From Mixta hanseatica (GTDB lineage: Bacteria; Pseudomonadota; Gammaproteobacteria; Enterobacterales; Enterobacteriaceae): 64,000 bases of DNA. The notes beneath the pieces were generated by a model, which saw only the letters and a list, made by a program, of their open reading frames with translations, ran no database searches and was not told the origin of the DNA. Location of the stretch: positions 496,001 through 560,000 of the forward strand of contig NZ_CP082904.1 of assembly GCF_023517775.1 (NCBI RefSeq), written 5' to 3'. Shown piece after piece: positions 53,002 to 62,270 of this stretch. The position numbers and the translations under genes are program-made. Each line of letters begins with the position of its first letter. Positions within the stretch are counted from its first letter, which is position 1.

Positions 53002-54435
53002 TCAGTTATTCTGGTAGATGTCCTTGTATAGCCGGCTTTCAAAACGTACCAGCGGCACCCGACGTATCTTCTTATCTTCAGGCGGTACGGCATAGCCGGA
53101 GAGAAACTGCACAAAAGCCACGCGCTGACCGCTGGCGGTAGTAATAAAGCCTGCCAGATTATACACCCCAGAGAGCGAACCGGTTTTGGCGGAAACTTTG
53201 CCATCCACGCCCGCCTCATGCAGACCGCCGCGATAGCGCAGGGTGCCATCGTAGCCGGCCAGCGGCAGCATTGAGATAAAGTTCAGCTGTTGGTCGTTCT
53301 GAGCGATGTATTGCAGCACCTGCATCATGGTCGCCGGCGAGATCAGATCGTGACGCGACAGGCCGGAACCGTCCACCTGAATGCTGTTGCCGAGATCGAT
53401 ATTCGCCTTTTGACGCAGAATGCGACGCACTGCATCCGAACCCGCGCGCCAGGTGCCAGGAACGTTAAAATAGTGACCGCCAATGGTGCGGAAAACCGTA
53501 TCGGCAATCATGTTGTCCGATTTTTTCAGCATGATTTTCAGCAAATCATGCAGCGGCGCGGACTGTGTCTCTGCCAGCAGGGTGCCAGGTTCGGTCACGC
53601 GCGTTTGACGCACCAGGTGCCCAGTGTAATCAATCCCGGCATCCTGCAGCATCGCTTTTAAAATAGCGCCGGACCATGCGGCGCCATCCTGAATAGCGAA
53701 GGCCAGCGGCAACGGTTCGCTGCGCTGTGTCATACAGCCGGTCAGCGTAAAGCGGTTCAGCTCTCCCGGCACCACATCCAGCTCACAGTAGGGCGCAGCG
53801 GGCGAGCCTTTCGCCAGGGTACGCACCTGGCTGAACATGGTCACCGGATAGTATGTCGCGACGCGAATAAAGGCGTTATCGTCGGGACGATCGGCGCTAT
53901 AGAGCGAAACGGAAAAGCAGTTTTTATCGACAATCGCGGCGGCTGGTGGCGCGCTAAAGCACTGGGTGTTGTCGTTCCATGGCCAGCCGGGCGCCTTGTC
54001 GTGGCTGGCGAAAACCGAGGTATCAATCACCAGGTTGCCCTGAATATGAGTAATGCCCTGTTTAGTCAGTGCGCTGACCATATTACGCAGATCCTGACGC
54101 GATAATGTCGGATCGCCGCCAAAGCGGGCGATCAGGTCGCCCTGCAGCGTGCCGTTATCCACTTTGCCCTGGGTTTCCAGCGTGGTACGAAAGCGGAAGT
54201 CCGGGCCCAACTCCAGCAGTGCTGCGAGCGCCGTCACTACTTTCATGGTGCTGGCTGGCAAAGCCATTTGTTTACTGTGATAATCGACCAGCGGCGTTGA
54301 TGAACCCACTTTTTGTGCCATCAGCGCCAGGTTTGCGCCATCCGGTAAATATTGTGTGTATTCTTCCACAGGTGCTGCCTGAGCTTGCAGCATAAACGCA
54401 CAGGTTAGTCCGGTAACAAGTCGTAAAAATCGCAT
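53002..54435 (-). CDS. dacB: D-alanyl-D-alanine carboxypeptidase/endopeptidase PBP4
   Basis: A 477-residue penicillin-binding protein of the same length as E. coli DacB, with a signal peptide (cleavage near AQA-A, residue 20). The active-site motifs are S62-T-M-K65, SDN in KKSDNMIADT and KTG in SAKTGSLSGVYN. It cuts D-Ala-D-Ala bonds and cross-links in the periplasm. ATG 54435 begins the signal peptide; the frame extends 60 codons upstream without support. It is the first gene of a dacB-basR-basS unit and divergent from greA. Confidence 0.96.
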   Translation of the reverse strand: MRFLRLVTGLTCAFMLQAQAAPVEEYTQYLPDGANLALMAQKVGSSTPLVDYHSKQMALPASTMKVVTALAALLELGPDFRFRTTLETQGKVDNGTLQGDLIARFGGDPTLSRQDLRNMVSALTKQGITHIQGNLVIDTSVFASHDKAPGWPWNDNTQCFSAPPAAAIVDKNCFSVSLYSADRPDDNAFIRVATYYPVTMFSQVRTLAKGSPAAPYCELDVVPGELNRFTLTGCMTQRSEPLPLAFAIQDGAAWSGAILKAMLQDAGIDYTGHLVRQTRVTEPGTLLAETQSAPLHDLLKIMLKKSDNMIADTVFRTIGGHYFNVPGTWRAGSDAVRRILRQKANIDLGNSIQVDGSGLSRHDLISPATMMQVLQYIAQNDQQLNFISMLPLAGYDGTLRYRGGLHEAGVDGKVSAKTGSLSGVYNLAGFITTASGQRVAFVQFLSGYAVPPEDKKIRRVPLVRFESRLYKDIYQNN

Positions 54436-54551
54436 AATCTCGCGGTAACTGACGGGTGAAGCCGTCATACTACGGTGCATCGCAGTAGAAAGTAAACGAT
54501 GACCCATAGGGAACTCTGGGTTAAAATACGTATCAAAATGCAAACCCGAAT

Positions 54552-54590
54552 CCTGACCTGGAGCCTGCTCCGGGTCAGGTTTCTTTTGTT
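54552..54590 (+). terminator. Terminator within the greA leader (GraL-like)
   Basis: A strong hairpin, CCTGACCTGGAG / CTCCGGGTCAGG, followed by TTTCTTTTGTTT lies about 95 bp before the greA ATG and away from any upstream rightward gene. In E. coli a terminator at this place makes the leader RNAs called GraL. By analogy, most transcripts may end here and yield a short RNA. Confidence 0.7.
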
Positions 54591-54685
54591 TGCGAATCAG
54601 CCGGTAGCGTTGCACAACGCGTCAGGCCGACGACCCAATGGTCAGGACGACAACAAGCAAACAGGACCGATGACGAGGTATTAAA

Positions 54686-55162
54686 ATGAATCAGATTCCG
54701 ATGACGTTAAGGGGCGCAGAGAAGCTGCGTGAAGAACTGGAAGAGCTGAAGACCGTCAGACGCCCCCGTATTATTGCCTCAATAGCGGAAGCGCGTGAGC
54801 ATGGCGATCTGAAAGAGAACGCCGAGTATCACGCCGCACGTGAAGAACAGGGCTTTTGTGAAGGGCGTATTCAGGAGATCGAAGCCAAGCTCTCTAATGC
54901 GCAGGTGATCGATGTGACTAAAATCCCTAACAATGGCCGGGTGATTTTTGGCGCGACGGTATCCGTGCTCAATATTGATACTGATGAAGAGTCGACCTAT
55001 CGTATCGTTGGCGATGACGAGGCGGACTTTAAGCAGAACCTGATTTCCGTAAATTCGCCGATGGCGCGCGGGTTGATTGGTAAAGAAGTGGATGACGTGG
55101 TGGTGATTAAAACGCCCGGCGGCGACGTCGAGTATGAAATTCTGAAAGTAGAATATCTCTAA
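54686..55162 (+). CDS. greA: Transcription elongation factor GreA
   Basis: A 158-residue protein. The N-terminal coiled coil (about 5-75) carries the acidic tip [17 protein letters not shown], which enters the RNA polymerase secondary channel and stimulates transcript cleavage. The C-terminal domain is FKBP-like. The ATG follows GACGAGGTATTAAA. Confidence 0.97.
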   Translation: MNQIPMTLRGAEKLREELEELKTVRRPRIIASIAEAREHGDLKENAEYHAAREEQGFCEGRIQEIEAKLSNAQVIDVTKIPNNGRVIFGATVSVLNIDTDEESTYRIVGDDEADFKQNLISVNSPMARGLIGKEVDDVVVIKTPGGDVEYEILKVEYL

Positions 55163-55198
55163 TCGCTTCTGACGCATCGCATGAATGTAAAGAAAGGA

Positions 55199-55221
55199 AA
55201 AAGGCCGCACCGCGGCCTTTT
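55199..55221. terminator. Terminator after greA
   Basis: A stem AAAGGCCGC / GCGGCCTTT with a short loop and flanking A and T runs, 37 bp after the greA stop. Confidence 0.85.
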
Positions 55222-55260
55222 ATCCTGTGCAGGAGCATGGCAACTTCTTCCGGCTGACGC

Positions 55261-55355
55261 TATTCGTCATACTTCAGGCTGCATGTGGGCGGGATATCCC
55301 AGCCACTTACCAGGGTAAGCTTGCAGAAAGTCGCTGCGATGCCCGGTTCATGCAA
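55261..55355. repeat. Possible dispersed intergenic palindromic repeat
   Basis: The left end, TATTCGTCATACTTCAGGCT followed by GCATGTG, matches from memory the start of an intergenic repeat common in Serratia, Yersinia, Pectobacterium and relatives. Inside is CTTAC-CAGG-GTAAG (55306-55319), and outer GCATG / CATGC arms make the unit partly palindromic. It lies in the greA-yhbY gap. Copy number in this genome cannot be seen from one window. Confidence 0.45.
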
Positions 55356-55389
55356 CCCGCTTTATGGCGCGTATCATCAGCGCGACCGA

Positions 55390-55683
55390 TTAGCGCGGCA
55401 GGGAGATTTTACGTTCTTCTGACGGTCGGTACAGCACCAGCGTCTTGCCGATAACCTGCACGTTGCAGGCTCCCGTTTCACGAACAATGGCTTCTACCAT
55501 CAGGTTTTTCGTTTCCCGATCTTCGGTAGCGATCTTCACCTTAATCAGTTCGTGATGCGCAAGCGCCTGCTCGATTTCGGCCAGCACGCCTTCAGTCAGG
55601 CCGTGGTTACCCAGCATAACAACGGGTTTCAGCGGATGGGCCAGACCTTTTAGGTGCTGTTTTTGTTTGGTACTCAGATTCAT
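55390..55683 (-). CDS. yhbY: Ribosome assembly RNA-binding protein YhbY
   Basis: A 97-residue CRM-domain protein. The GxxG RNA-binding loop is GNHGLTEG (residues 24-31), inside KQHLKGLAHPLKPVVMLGNHG. It associates with pre-50S particles. It is divergent from rlmE with 125 bp between, as in E. coli. Confidence 0.95.
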   Translation of the reverse strand: MNLSTKQKQHLKGLAHPLKPVVMLGNHGLTEGVLAEIEQALAHHELIKVKIATEDRETKNLMVEAIVRETGACNVQVIGKTLVLYRPSEERKISLPR

Positions 55684-55808
55684 CGTATATTTTTACTTAC
55701 ATTGGGATTGAAAACGGTACATTCTACCGCCATCTCTGGTATATCACCAAACAGGACATCATTATGTTTGGTTATTTATCGCTACGATGAAGAATAGTTG
55801 GAAAAAGT

Positions 55809-56438
55809 ATGACAGGTAAAAAGCGTTCGGCCAGTTCCAGCCGCTGGCTTCAGGAACACTTTAGCGATAAATATGTGCAACAGGCACAGAAAAAGGGGTT
55901 GCGTTCGCGCGCCTGGTTTAAACTTGATGAAATACAGCAGGGCGATAAGCTGTTCAAGCCTGGAATGACCGTGGTCGATCTGGGTGCGGCGCCCGGCGGT
56001 TGGTCGCAATATGTCGCTACTCAGATTGGCTCAAAGGGACGTATTATTGCCTGTGACATTTTGCCGATGGATCCTATCGTTGGTGTCGATTTCCTTCAGG
56101 GCGATTTTCGTGAAGAATCAGTAGTGAAAGCGCTACTGGAACGCGTCGGAGAAGAGAAAGTCCAGGTTGTCATGTCCGATATGGCGCCCAATATGAGCGG
56201 CACGCCAGCCGTTGATATTCCCCGGTCGATGTATTTAGTTGAGCTGGCACTGGAAATGTGTCGCGATGTACTGGCACCAGGTGGCAGTTTTGTAGTGAAA
56301 GTATTTCAGGGAGATGGCTTCGATGAATACCTGCGGGAAATTCGCTCCCTGTTTACGAAAGTGAAAATTCGTAAGCCGGACGCTTCGCGTTCACGTTCAC
56401 GCGAAGTGTACATTGTAGCGACAGGGCGCAAACTATAG
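55809..56438 (+). CDS. rlmE: 23S rRNA 2'-O-methyltransferase RlmE
   Basis: A 209-residue FtsJ/RrmJ enzyme. The SAM-binding motif is [15 protein letters not shown], and the catalytic K-D-K-E residues are seen in [29 protein letters not shown] and SREVYIVA. It methylates U2552 of 23S rRNA late in 50S assembly. It is co-transcribed with ftsH, 46 bp downstream, and the pair is heat-shock controlled in E. coli. Confidence 0.97.
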   Translation: MTGKKRSASSSRWLQEHFSDKYVQQAQKKGLRSRAWFKLDEIQQGDKLFKPGMTVVDLGAAPGGWSQYVATQIGSKGRIIACDILPMDPIVGVDFLQGDFREESVVKALLERVGEEKVQVVMSDMAPNMSGTPAVDIPRSMYLVELALEMCRDVLAPGGSFVVKVFQGDGFDEYLREIRSLFTKVKIRKPDASRSRSREVYIVATGRKL

Positions 56439-56484
56439 TACCCTACGCTGTCTGTTAACACAGTTGTAATAAGAGGTTAATCCC

Positions 56485-58425
56485 TTGAGTGACATGGCGA
56501 AAAACCTGATTCTCTGGTTGGTCATCGCAGTTGTGCTGATGTCTGTTTTCCAGAGCTTTGGGCCCAGCGAGTCGAATGGCCGTAGGGTTGATTATTCAAC
56601 CTTCCTGTCGGAAGTGAACCAGGATCAGGTCCGCGAGGCGCGTATTAACGGGCGTGAAATCAACGTTACCAAAAAAGACAGTAATCGATATACGACCTAC
56701 ATTCCCGTCAACGATCCCAAGTTACTCGATAACCTGTTGACTAAAAATGTAAAAGTTGTCGGTGAACCGCCGGAAGAGCCGAGCCTGCTGGCTTCTATCT
56801 TCATCTCATGGTTCCCGATGCTGCTGCTGATTGGCGTCTGGATCTTCTTTATGCGCCAGATGCAGGGCGGAGGCGGCAAAGGCGCGATGTCCTTTGGTAA
56901 AAGCAAAGCCCGCATGCTGACGGAAGATCAGATCAAAACCACCTTTGCAGATGTCGCAGGCTGCGATGAAGCGAAAGAGGAAGTGGGCGAGCTGGTGGAA
57001 TACCTTCGCGAACCCAGCCGCTTCCAGAAACTGGGCGGTAAAATTCCGAAAGGCGTCTTGATGGTGGGCCCGCCGGGTACCGGTAAAACGCTGCTGGCGA
57101 AAGCGATCGCTGGTGAAGCTAAGGTGCCTTTCTTTACTATCTCCGGTTCCGACTTCGTAGAGATGTTTGTCGGTGTGGGTGCTTCTCGCGTGCGTGATAT
57201 GTTTGAGCAGGCGAAGAAAGCGGCACCGTGCATTATCTTTATCGATGAGATCGATGCGGTAGGCCGTCAACGTGGCGCCGGTTTAGGCGGCGGTCACGAT
57301 GAGCGTGAGCAGACCCTGAACCAAATGCTGGTGGAGATGGATGGCTTTGAAGGCAATGAAGGTATCATCGTTATTGCCGCAACTAACCGTCCAGACGTGC
57401 TTGATCCGGCGTTGCTGCGTCCGGGCCGCTTCGACCGTCAGGTTGTAGTTGGTCTGCCGGATGTCCGTGGTCGTGAGCAAATTCTGAAAGTGCATATGCG
57501 TCGCGTGCCGTTGGCGACTGATATCGATGCTGCCATTATTGCTCGTGGTACGCCGGGCTTCTCCGGTGCCGATCTGGCTAACCTGGTGAACGAAGCCGCT
57601 CTGTTTGCCGCTCGCGGTAACAAGCGCGTGGTCTCGATGGTGGAATTCGAAAAAGCGAAAGACAAAATTATGATGGGTGCGGAACGTCGCTCCATGGTAA
57701 TGACGGAAGCGCAGAAAGAATCTACCGCCTACCACGAAGCGGGCCACGCCATTATTGGTCGTCTGGTGCCGGAACACGATCCGGTGCATAAAGTGACGAT
57801 TATTCCGCGTGGACGTGCGCTTGGGGTAACCTTCTTCCTGCCGGAAGGCGATGCGATTAGCGCCAGCCGTCAGAAACTGGAAAGCCAGATCTCTACCCTG
57901 TACGGCGGCCGTCTGGCTGAAGAGATTATCTACGGTTCGGAACATGTTTCCACCGGTGCTTCCAACGACATCAAAGTCGCGACGAACCTGGCGCGTAACA
58001 TGGTAACGCAGTGGGGCTTCTCTGAAAAATTGGGTCCGTTGCTGTATGCGGAAGAAGAGGGTGAAGTTTTCCTTGGACGTTCCGTTGCTAAAGCCAAGCA
58101 TATGTCCGATGAAACGGCGCGTTTGATCGACCAGGAAGTGAAGCTGCTGATTGATAATAACTATCAGCGTGCCCGTCGCATCCTCAACGAGAACATGGAT
58201 ATTCTGCACGCGATGAAAGACGCATTGATGAAGTATGAAACCATCGATGCGCCGCAAATCGACGACCTGATGGCCCGCCGTGAAGTGCGTCCGCCAGCGG
58301 GTTGGGAAGATCCAGGCTCTTCCGGTCATTCGGATAATAACGGTTCGCCGAAGGCGCCGCGTCCGGTTGATGAGCCGCGTACGCCGAACCCAGGTAACAC
58401 CATGTCTGAGCAGTTTAATAAATAA
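56485..58425 (+). CDS. ftsH: ATP-dependent zinc metalloprotease FtsH
   Basis: A 646-residue membrane AAA protease with two N-terminal helices (about 7-27 and 100-123), Walker A GPPGTGKT (195-202), Walker [12 protein letters not shown], second-region-of-homology RPGRFDRQ and the zinc motif HEAGH. The C-terminal tail is Pro/Asn/Ser-rich. It degrades LpxC, sigma-32 and unassembled membrane proteins. TTG 56485 is preferred because AGAGG lies 8 bases upstream; ATG 56494 would be 17 bases away. The second start is the one often annotated in E. coli. Confidence 0.96.
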   Translation: MSDMAKNLILWLVIAVVLMSVFQSFGPSESNGRRVDYSTFLSEVNQDQVREARINGREINVTKKDSNRYTTYIPVNDPKLLDNLLTKNVKVVGEPPEEPSLLASIFISWFPMLLLIGVWIFFMRQMQGGGGKGAMSFGKSKARMLTEDQIKTTFADVAGCDEAKEEVGELVEYLREPSRFQKLGGKIPKGVLMVGPPGTGKTLLAKAIAGEAKVPFFTISGSDFVEMFVGVGASRVRDMFEQAKKAAPCIIFIDEIDAVGRQRGAGLGGGHDEREQTLNQMLVEMDGFEGNEGIIVIAATNRPDVLDPALLRPGRFDRQVVVGLPDVRGREQILKVHMRRVPLATDIDAAIIARGTPGFSGADLANLVNEAALFAARGNKRVVSMVEFEKAKDKIMMGAERRSMVMTEAQKESTAYHEAGHAIIGRLVPEHDPVHKVTIIPRGRALGVTFFLPEGDAISASRQKLESQISTLYGGRLAEEIIYGSEHVSTGASNDIKVATNLARNMVTQWGFSEKLGPLLYAEEEGEVFLGRSVAKAKHMSDETARLIDQEVKLLIDNNYQRARRILNENMDILHAMKDALMKYETIDAPQIDDLMARREVRPPAGWEDPGSSGHSDNNGSPKAPRPVDEPRTPNPGNTMSEQFNK

Positions 58426-58441
58426 GCGCAGACAGTAGACT

Positions 58442-58469
58442 AAAAACCCCGGCTGGTCCGGGGTTTTTT
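58442..58469. terminator. Terminator after rlmE-ftsH
   Basis: AAAAACCCCGG / CCGGGGTTTTTT, an 11-bp stem with a CTGGT loop. It follows ftsH by about 17 bp and precedes folP. Confidence 0.9.
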
Positions 58470-58509
58470 ACATCTATCACATGAGCAAACGCCGCAAGGA
58501 GAAATAAAG

Positions 58510-59343
58510 ATGAAGTTGTACGCCAGGGATTCCCTACTGGATCTGTCCCATCCCCATGTTATGGGTATTCTTAACGTCACTCCTGACTCTTTCTCCGATG
58601 GTGGTCAGCATAACACGCTGGTGGCAGCGTTAACGCATGCCAATGAGATGGTAAACGCCGGCGCGACAATTATTGATATTGGCGGCGAATCAACCCGACC
58701 GGGCGCGGATGAAGTAAGCACGCAAGAAGAACTGGAACGGGTGATACCGGTGGTTGAAGCGATAGCTCAGCGCTTTGAAGTATGGATTTCCGTTGATACC
58801 TCGAAGCCTGAAGTGATTCGTGAGTCAGCGCGAGTGGGCGCTCACATTATTAATGACATTCGCTCGTTACAGTCGCCTGGCGCGCTTGAGGCCGCCGCAG
58901 AAACCGGCCTGCCGGTGTGTCTGATGCATATGCAGGGCGAGCCGGGCACCATGCAGGCTGCGCCGCACTACGCTAACCTGCTGCAGGAAGTTAACGATTT
59001 TTTTGTTGATAATATTGCGCGTTGTGAAGCCGTAGGGATTAAAAAATCGCAGCTGCTACTCGACCCGGGCTTCGGATTCGGTAAGAATCTCAGCCACAAT
59101 TATCAGCTTCTGGCGCATCTGGCCGATTTCCATCATTTTGGTCTGCCGCTACTGGTAGGTATGTCGCGCAAATCGATGATTGGGCAGCTGCTAAACGTAG
59201 GGCCTTCTCAGCGTTTAACCGGTAGCCTGGCCTGTGCGGTGATTGCGGCAATGCAGGGCGCGCAGATTATACGCGCGCACGATGTCAAAGAGACCGTAGA
59301 GGCAATGCGCGTCGTGGAAGCCACACGTTCAGCGAAGGAATAA
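58510..59343 (+). CDS. folP: Dihydropteroate synthase
   Basis: A 277-residue TIM-barrel enzyme. The pterin and phosphate motifs are [14 protein letters not shown] and [12 protein letters not shown], with DPGFGFGK and GMSRKSMIG further on. It joins para-aminobenzoate to dihydropterin pyrophosphate in folate synthesis and is the sulfonamide target. It is followed 7 bp later by glmM. Confidence 0.97.
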   Translation: MKLYARDSLLDLSHPHVMGILNVTPDSFSDGGQHNTLVAALTHANEMVNAGATIIDIGGESTRPGADEVSTQEELERVIPVVEAIAQRFEVWISVDTSKPEVIRESARVGAHIINDIRSLQSPGALEAAAETGLPVCLMHMQGEPGTMQAAPHYANLLQEVNDFFVDNIARCEAVGIKKSQLLLDPGFGFGKNLSHNYQLLAHLADFHHFGLPLLVGMSRKSMIGQLLNVGPSQRLTGSLACAVIAAMQGAQIIRAHDVKETVEAMRVVEATRSAKE

Positions 59344-59350
59344 TAACGCT

Positions 59351-60685
59351 ATGAGTAATCGTAAATATTTTGGCACCGACGGCATTCGTGGCAAGGTCGG
59401 CGAAATGCCTATTACGCCTGATTTTGTATTGAAGCTGGGCTGGGCCGCTGGAAAGGTGCTGGCGCGCCACGGATCGAAAAAAATCATCATCGGTAAAGAT
59501 ACGCGCATTTCCGGCTATATGCTGGAGTCGGCGCTAGAAGCGGGGCTGGCCGCCGCCGGGCTTTCCGCCGCCTTCACCGGCCCGATGCCTACGCCGGCCA
59601 TCGCTTATCTAACCCGCACCTTCCGCGCTGAAGCCGGTATCGTGATCTCCGCATCGCATAACCCGTTTGAAGATAACGGCATCAAATTCTTCTCTTCCGA
59701 AGGGACTAAACTGCCGGATGAGGTAGAGGAAGCGATCGAGCAGGAAATGGAAAAACCGTTAACCTGCGTGGAATCCGCTCAGCTGGGCCGTGCGAGCCGT
59801 ATTGTGGACGCCGCCGGTCGTTATATTGAGTTTTGCAAAGGCACTTTCCCCAGCGAATTGAATCTGAACGGCCTGAAAGTGGTGGTCGACTGCGCCAATG
59901 GCGCCACCTATCACATCGCGCCTAACGTATTGCGCGAGCTGGGCGCAACGGTTATTTCGCTGGGCGTGCAGCCTGACGGCATGAATATCAACAAAGAGTG
60001 CGGCGCGACCGACGTGCGCGCCTTACAACAACGCGTGCTGGAAACCAAGGCCGATGTTGGGCTGGCATTCGACGGCGACGGCGACCGCGTGATGATGGTT
60101 GACCATCTGGGTAATAAGGTCGATGGCGATCAGATCCTGTATATTATTGCGCGTGAAGGCCTGCGTCAGGGACAGCTGCGCGGCGGGGTAGTGGGCACGT
60201 TGATGAGCAATATGGGGCTTGAGCTGGCATTAAAACAGCTGGGCATTCCTTTTGCGCGCGCCAAAGTCGGCGATCGCTACGTGCTGGAAAAACTGCAGGA
60301 AAAAGGCTGGCGTCTGGGCGCAGAAAACTCCGGACATGTCATTCTGCTGGACAAAACAACCACCGGCGACGGCATTGTTGCAGGTTTGCAAGTACTTACC
60401 GCTATGGCGCGTAACCATATGACGTTACACGACCTGTGCAGCGGCATGAAGCTGCTGCCGCAGATTCTGGTTAACGTACGCTTTAGCGGCGAGACGGACC
60501 CGCTGGAAAGCGCTGAAGTAAAAGCCGTGACGGCTGAGGTCGAAAAAGCGTTAGCGGGGCGTGGCCGCGTTCTGTTGCGTAAATCCGGCACTGAGCCGCT
60601 TATCCGCGTGATGGTGGAAGGCGAAGACGAGGCGCAGGTTACCGCGCTGGCGCATCGTATCGCCGATGCGGTAAAAACGGCCTGA
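59351..60685 (+). CDS. glmM: Phosphoglucosamine mutase GlmM
   Basis: A 444-residue alpha-phosphohexomutase. The active phosphoserine is in [15 protein letters not shown] (about residue 102), the metal loop is [10 protein letters not shown] and the phosphate-binding loop is [12 protein letters not shown]. It converts glucosamine-6-phosphate to glucosamine-1-phosphate for peptidoglycan and LPS. It lies downstream of folP in one operon. RapZ, which controls glmS in the same pathway, is also in this window. Confidence 0.97.
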   Translation: MSNRKYFGTDGIRGKVGEMPITPDFVLKLGWAAGKVLARHGSKKIIIGKDTRISGYMLESALEAGLAAAGLSAAFTGPMPTPAIAYLTRTFRAEAGIVISASHNPFEDNGIKFFSSEGTKLPDEVEEAIEQEMEKPLTCVESAQLGRASRIVDAAGRYIEFCKGTFPSELNLNGLKVVVDCANGATYHIAPNVLRELGATVISLGVQPDGMNINKECGATDVRALQQRVLETKADVGLAFDGDGDRVMMVDHLGNKVDGDQILYIIAREGLRQGQLRGGVVGTLMSNMGLELALKQLGIPFARAKVGDRYVLEKLQEKGWRLGAENSGHVILLDKTTTGDGIVAGLQVLTAMARNHMTLHDLCSGMKLLPQILVNVRFSGETDPLESAEVKAVTAEVEKALAGRGRVLLRKSGTEPLIRVMVEGEDEAQVTALAHRIADAVKTA

Positions 60686-60983
60686 TGACCATAAACGGAA
60701 AGGGGCAGGCCTGCGGTTAACGGCCTCTCCCTTCCGCTATTGATGCTGATTCCCGTCGCGGACAAAGCGGTTTTGCTCTGAGGCGGGAACGGGTAGTTTC
60801 GGCGTAAAAAACAGCATGATGGCGCTTTTTTCCGCAATCGGCGTTGCGGGGAAAAATTGCGCTTGCAGATGCCTGAGCCTTTGGTTAGTATTCACACCCG
60901 CTTCTGATGGGTAATAACGATTATCCCGTCAATTGGTTTGAAGCTTTTGATGTGCGGTGACCGCGCAAGGAAACAGGTTGATT

Positions 60984-61313
60984 ATGTACGAAGCTCTGTT
61001 AGTCGTTTTTCTGTTAGTAGCAATTGGCCTTGTTGGTCTGATCATGCTGCAGCAGGGTAAAGGCGCTGATATGGGAGCCTCCTTTGGTGCAGGCGCTTCC
61101 GGCACGCTGTTTGGATCTGCAGGTTCTGGTAACTTCATGACCCGTATGACTGCAGTGTTGGCGACCCTGTTCTTCGTTATCAGCCTGATTCTGGGTAACC
61201 TGAACAGCAATAAAACAGCCAAGGGAAGCGAGTGGGAAAACCTGACTCAGCCGGCACAGTCTCAGACTGCACCTGCTAAACCGGCAGCGCCGGGCAGCGA
61301 TATCCCGCAATAA
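60984..61313 (+). CDS. secG: Protein-export membrane protein SecG
   Basis: A 109-residue SecYEG subunit with two membrane helices (about 3-23 and 52-72), a GA-rich loop between them (GADMGASFGAGASGTLFGSAG) and an Ala/Pro-rich tail. ATG 60984 fits the family length; nine in-frame codons upstream are not used. The 298-bp gap to glmM holds an imperfect GC-rich inverted repeat (about 60694-60736) but no gene. Confidence 0.96.
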   Translation: MYEALLVVFLLVAIGLVGLIMLQQGKGADMGASFGAGASGTLFGSAGSGNFMTRMTAVLATLFFVISLILGNLNSNKTAKGSEWENLTQPAQSQTAPAKPAAPGSDIPQ

Positions 61314-61360
61314 GTATCAAGCTTTCGACGCGACTCAGGATAAGGTCGCGGTCTTAAAGT

Positions 61361-61447
61361 GCCGAGGTGGTGGAATTGGTAGACACGCTACCTTGAGGTG
61401 GTAGTGCCCGATTGGGCTTACGGGTTCAAGTCCCGTCCTCGGTACCA
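61361..61447 (+). tRNA. leuU: tRNA-Leu (anticodon GAG)
   Basis: An 87-base class II tRNA with an encoded CCA end. The acceptor arms are GCCGAGG and CCTCGGT, and the anticodon stem-loop CTACC-TTGAGGT-GGTAG gives GAG, reading CUU/CUC. A long variable arm (TGCCCGATTGGGCTTACG in outline) is typical of leucine tRNAs. It lies 47 bp after secG, as in E. coli. Confidence 0.96.
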
Positions 61448-61461
61448 AATCTCAGTTTTAC

Positions 61462-61490
61462 TTGCATTTTGTGCAAGATTGGCGTAATAT
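61462..61490 (+). promoter_or_regulatory. Promoter of the metY-rimP-nusA-infB operon
   Basis: TTGCAT, a 17-base spacer and TAATAT lie directly upstream of tRNA-fMet, with a GC-rich discriminator (CGCCACG) after the -10. This is the expected start of the metY operon. Confidence 0.7.
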
Positions 61491-61506
61491 TCGCCACGTT
61501 TTCGGA

Positions 61507-61583
<77 letters not shown>

Positions 61584-61710
61584 CTTTCCCTTAGAGTTAT
61601 TTTTCAAATATACTGTATGCATCTTCGGACGCATCCGCAGCCAATTTTGAAAAAAATTCTTTGGATGGTGTGCCGAGCCGCAGTCGCGGCATACAGGGTC
61701 CAGTCGCATT

Positions 61711-61736
61711 AAGCCCCGATTTATCGGGGTTTTTTG
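61711..61736 (+). terminator. Terminator/attenuator in the rimP leader
   Basis: CCCCGAT-TT-ATCGGGG followed by six T lies between metY and rimP. Since the operon must be read through, it is best seen as a partial terminator. In E. coli NusA controls its own operon at such leader terminators. Another GC-rich dyad (GTGCCGAGCCGCAGTCGCGGCAT, split here as GTGCCG ... CGGCAT, about 61670-61692) precedes it. Confidence 0.75.
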
Positions 61737-61793
61737 TTATCAGGAATCGCAATACTGGGCTATATGCCCTTTTTTTATGTCTTGGGGGTGGGC

Positions 61794-62246
61794 TTGTCCA
61801 CATTAGAGCAGAAATTAACAGAGATGATTTCAGCACCGGTAGAAGCGCTTGGCTACGAACTGGTCGGTATCGAGTTCATTCGTGGTCGCACTTCGACGTT
61901 GCGCATCTATATTGATAGTGAAGATGGCATCAATGTTGATGATTGTGCTGATGTCAGCCACCAGGTAAGCGCAGTCATGGACGTAGAAGATCCCATCACC
62001 GTGCCTTACAACCTGGAAGTTTCCTCGCCGGGCCTTGAGCGCCCACTATTTACTGCTGAACACTATGTACGATTCACCGGTGAGGAAGTCAGCCTGGTGC
62101 TGCGTATGGCCGTCCAGAACCGCCGCAAATGGCAGGGCATCATTAAAGCCGTCGAAGGTGAAATGATTACGGTAACCGTCGAGGGTAAAGATGAAGTGTT
62201 CGCGCTGAGCAATATTCAGAAAGCGAACCTGGTCCCCCACTTTTAA
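61794..62246 (+). CDS. rimP: Ribosome maturation factor RimP
   Basis: A 150-residue protein with an N-terminal alpha/beta domain ([15 protein letters not shown]) and a C-terminal SH3-like beta-barrel (about 90-150). It assists 30S maturation. I chose TTG 61794, giving the E. coli length. GTG 61788 is the main alternative, and the frame is open further upstream to the attenuator. It is followed by nusA after 24 bp. Confidence 0.95.
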   Translation: MSTLEQKLTEMISAPVEALGYELVGIEFIRGRTSTLRIYIDSEDGINVDDCADVSHQVSAVMDVEDPITVPYNLEVSSPGLERPLFTAEHYVRFTGEEVSLVLRMAVQNRRKWQGIIKAVEGEMITVTVEGKDEVFALSNIQKANLVPHF

Positions 62247-62270
62247 AAGTCCGGATTGAGGCTAACCAGG

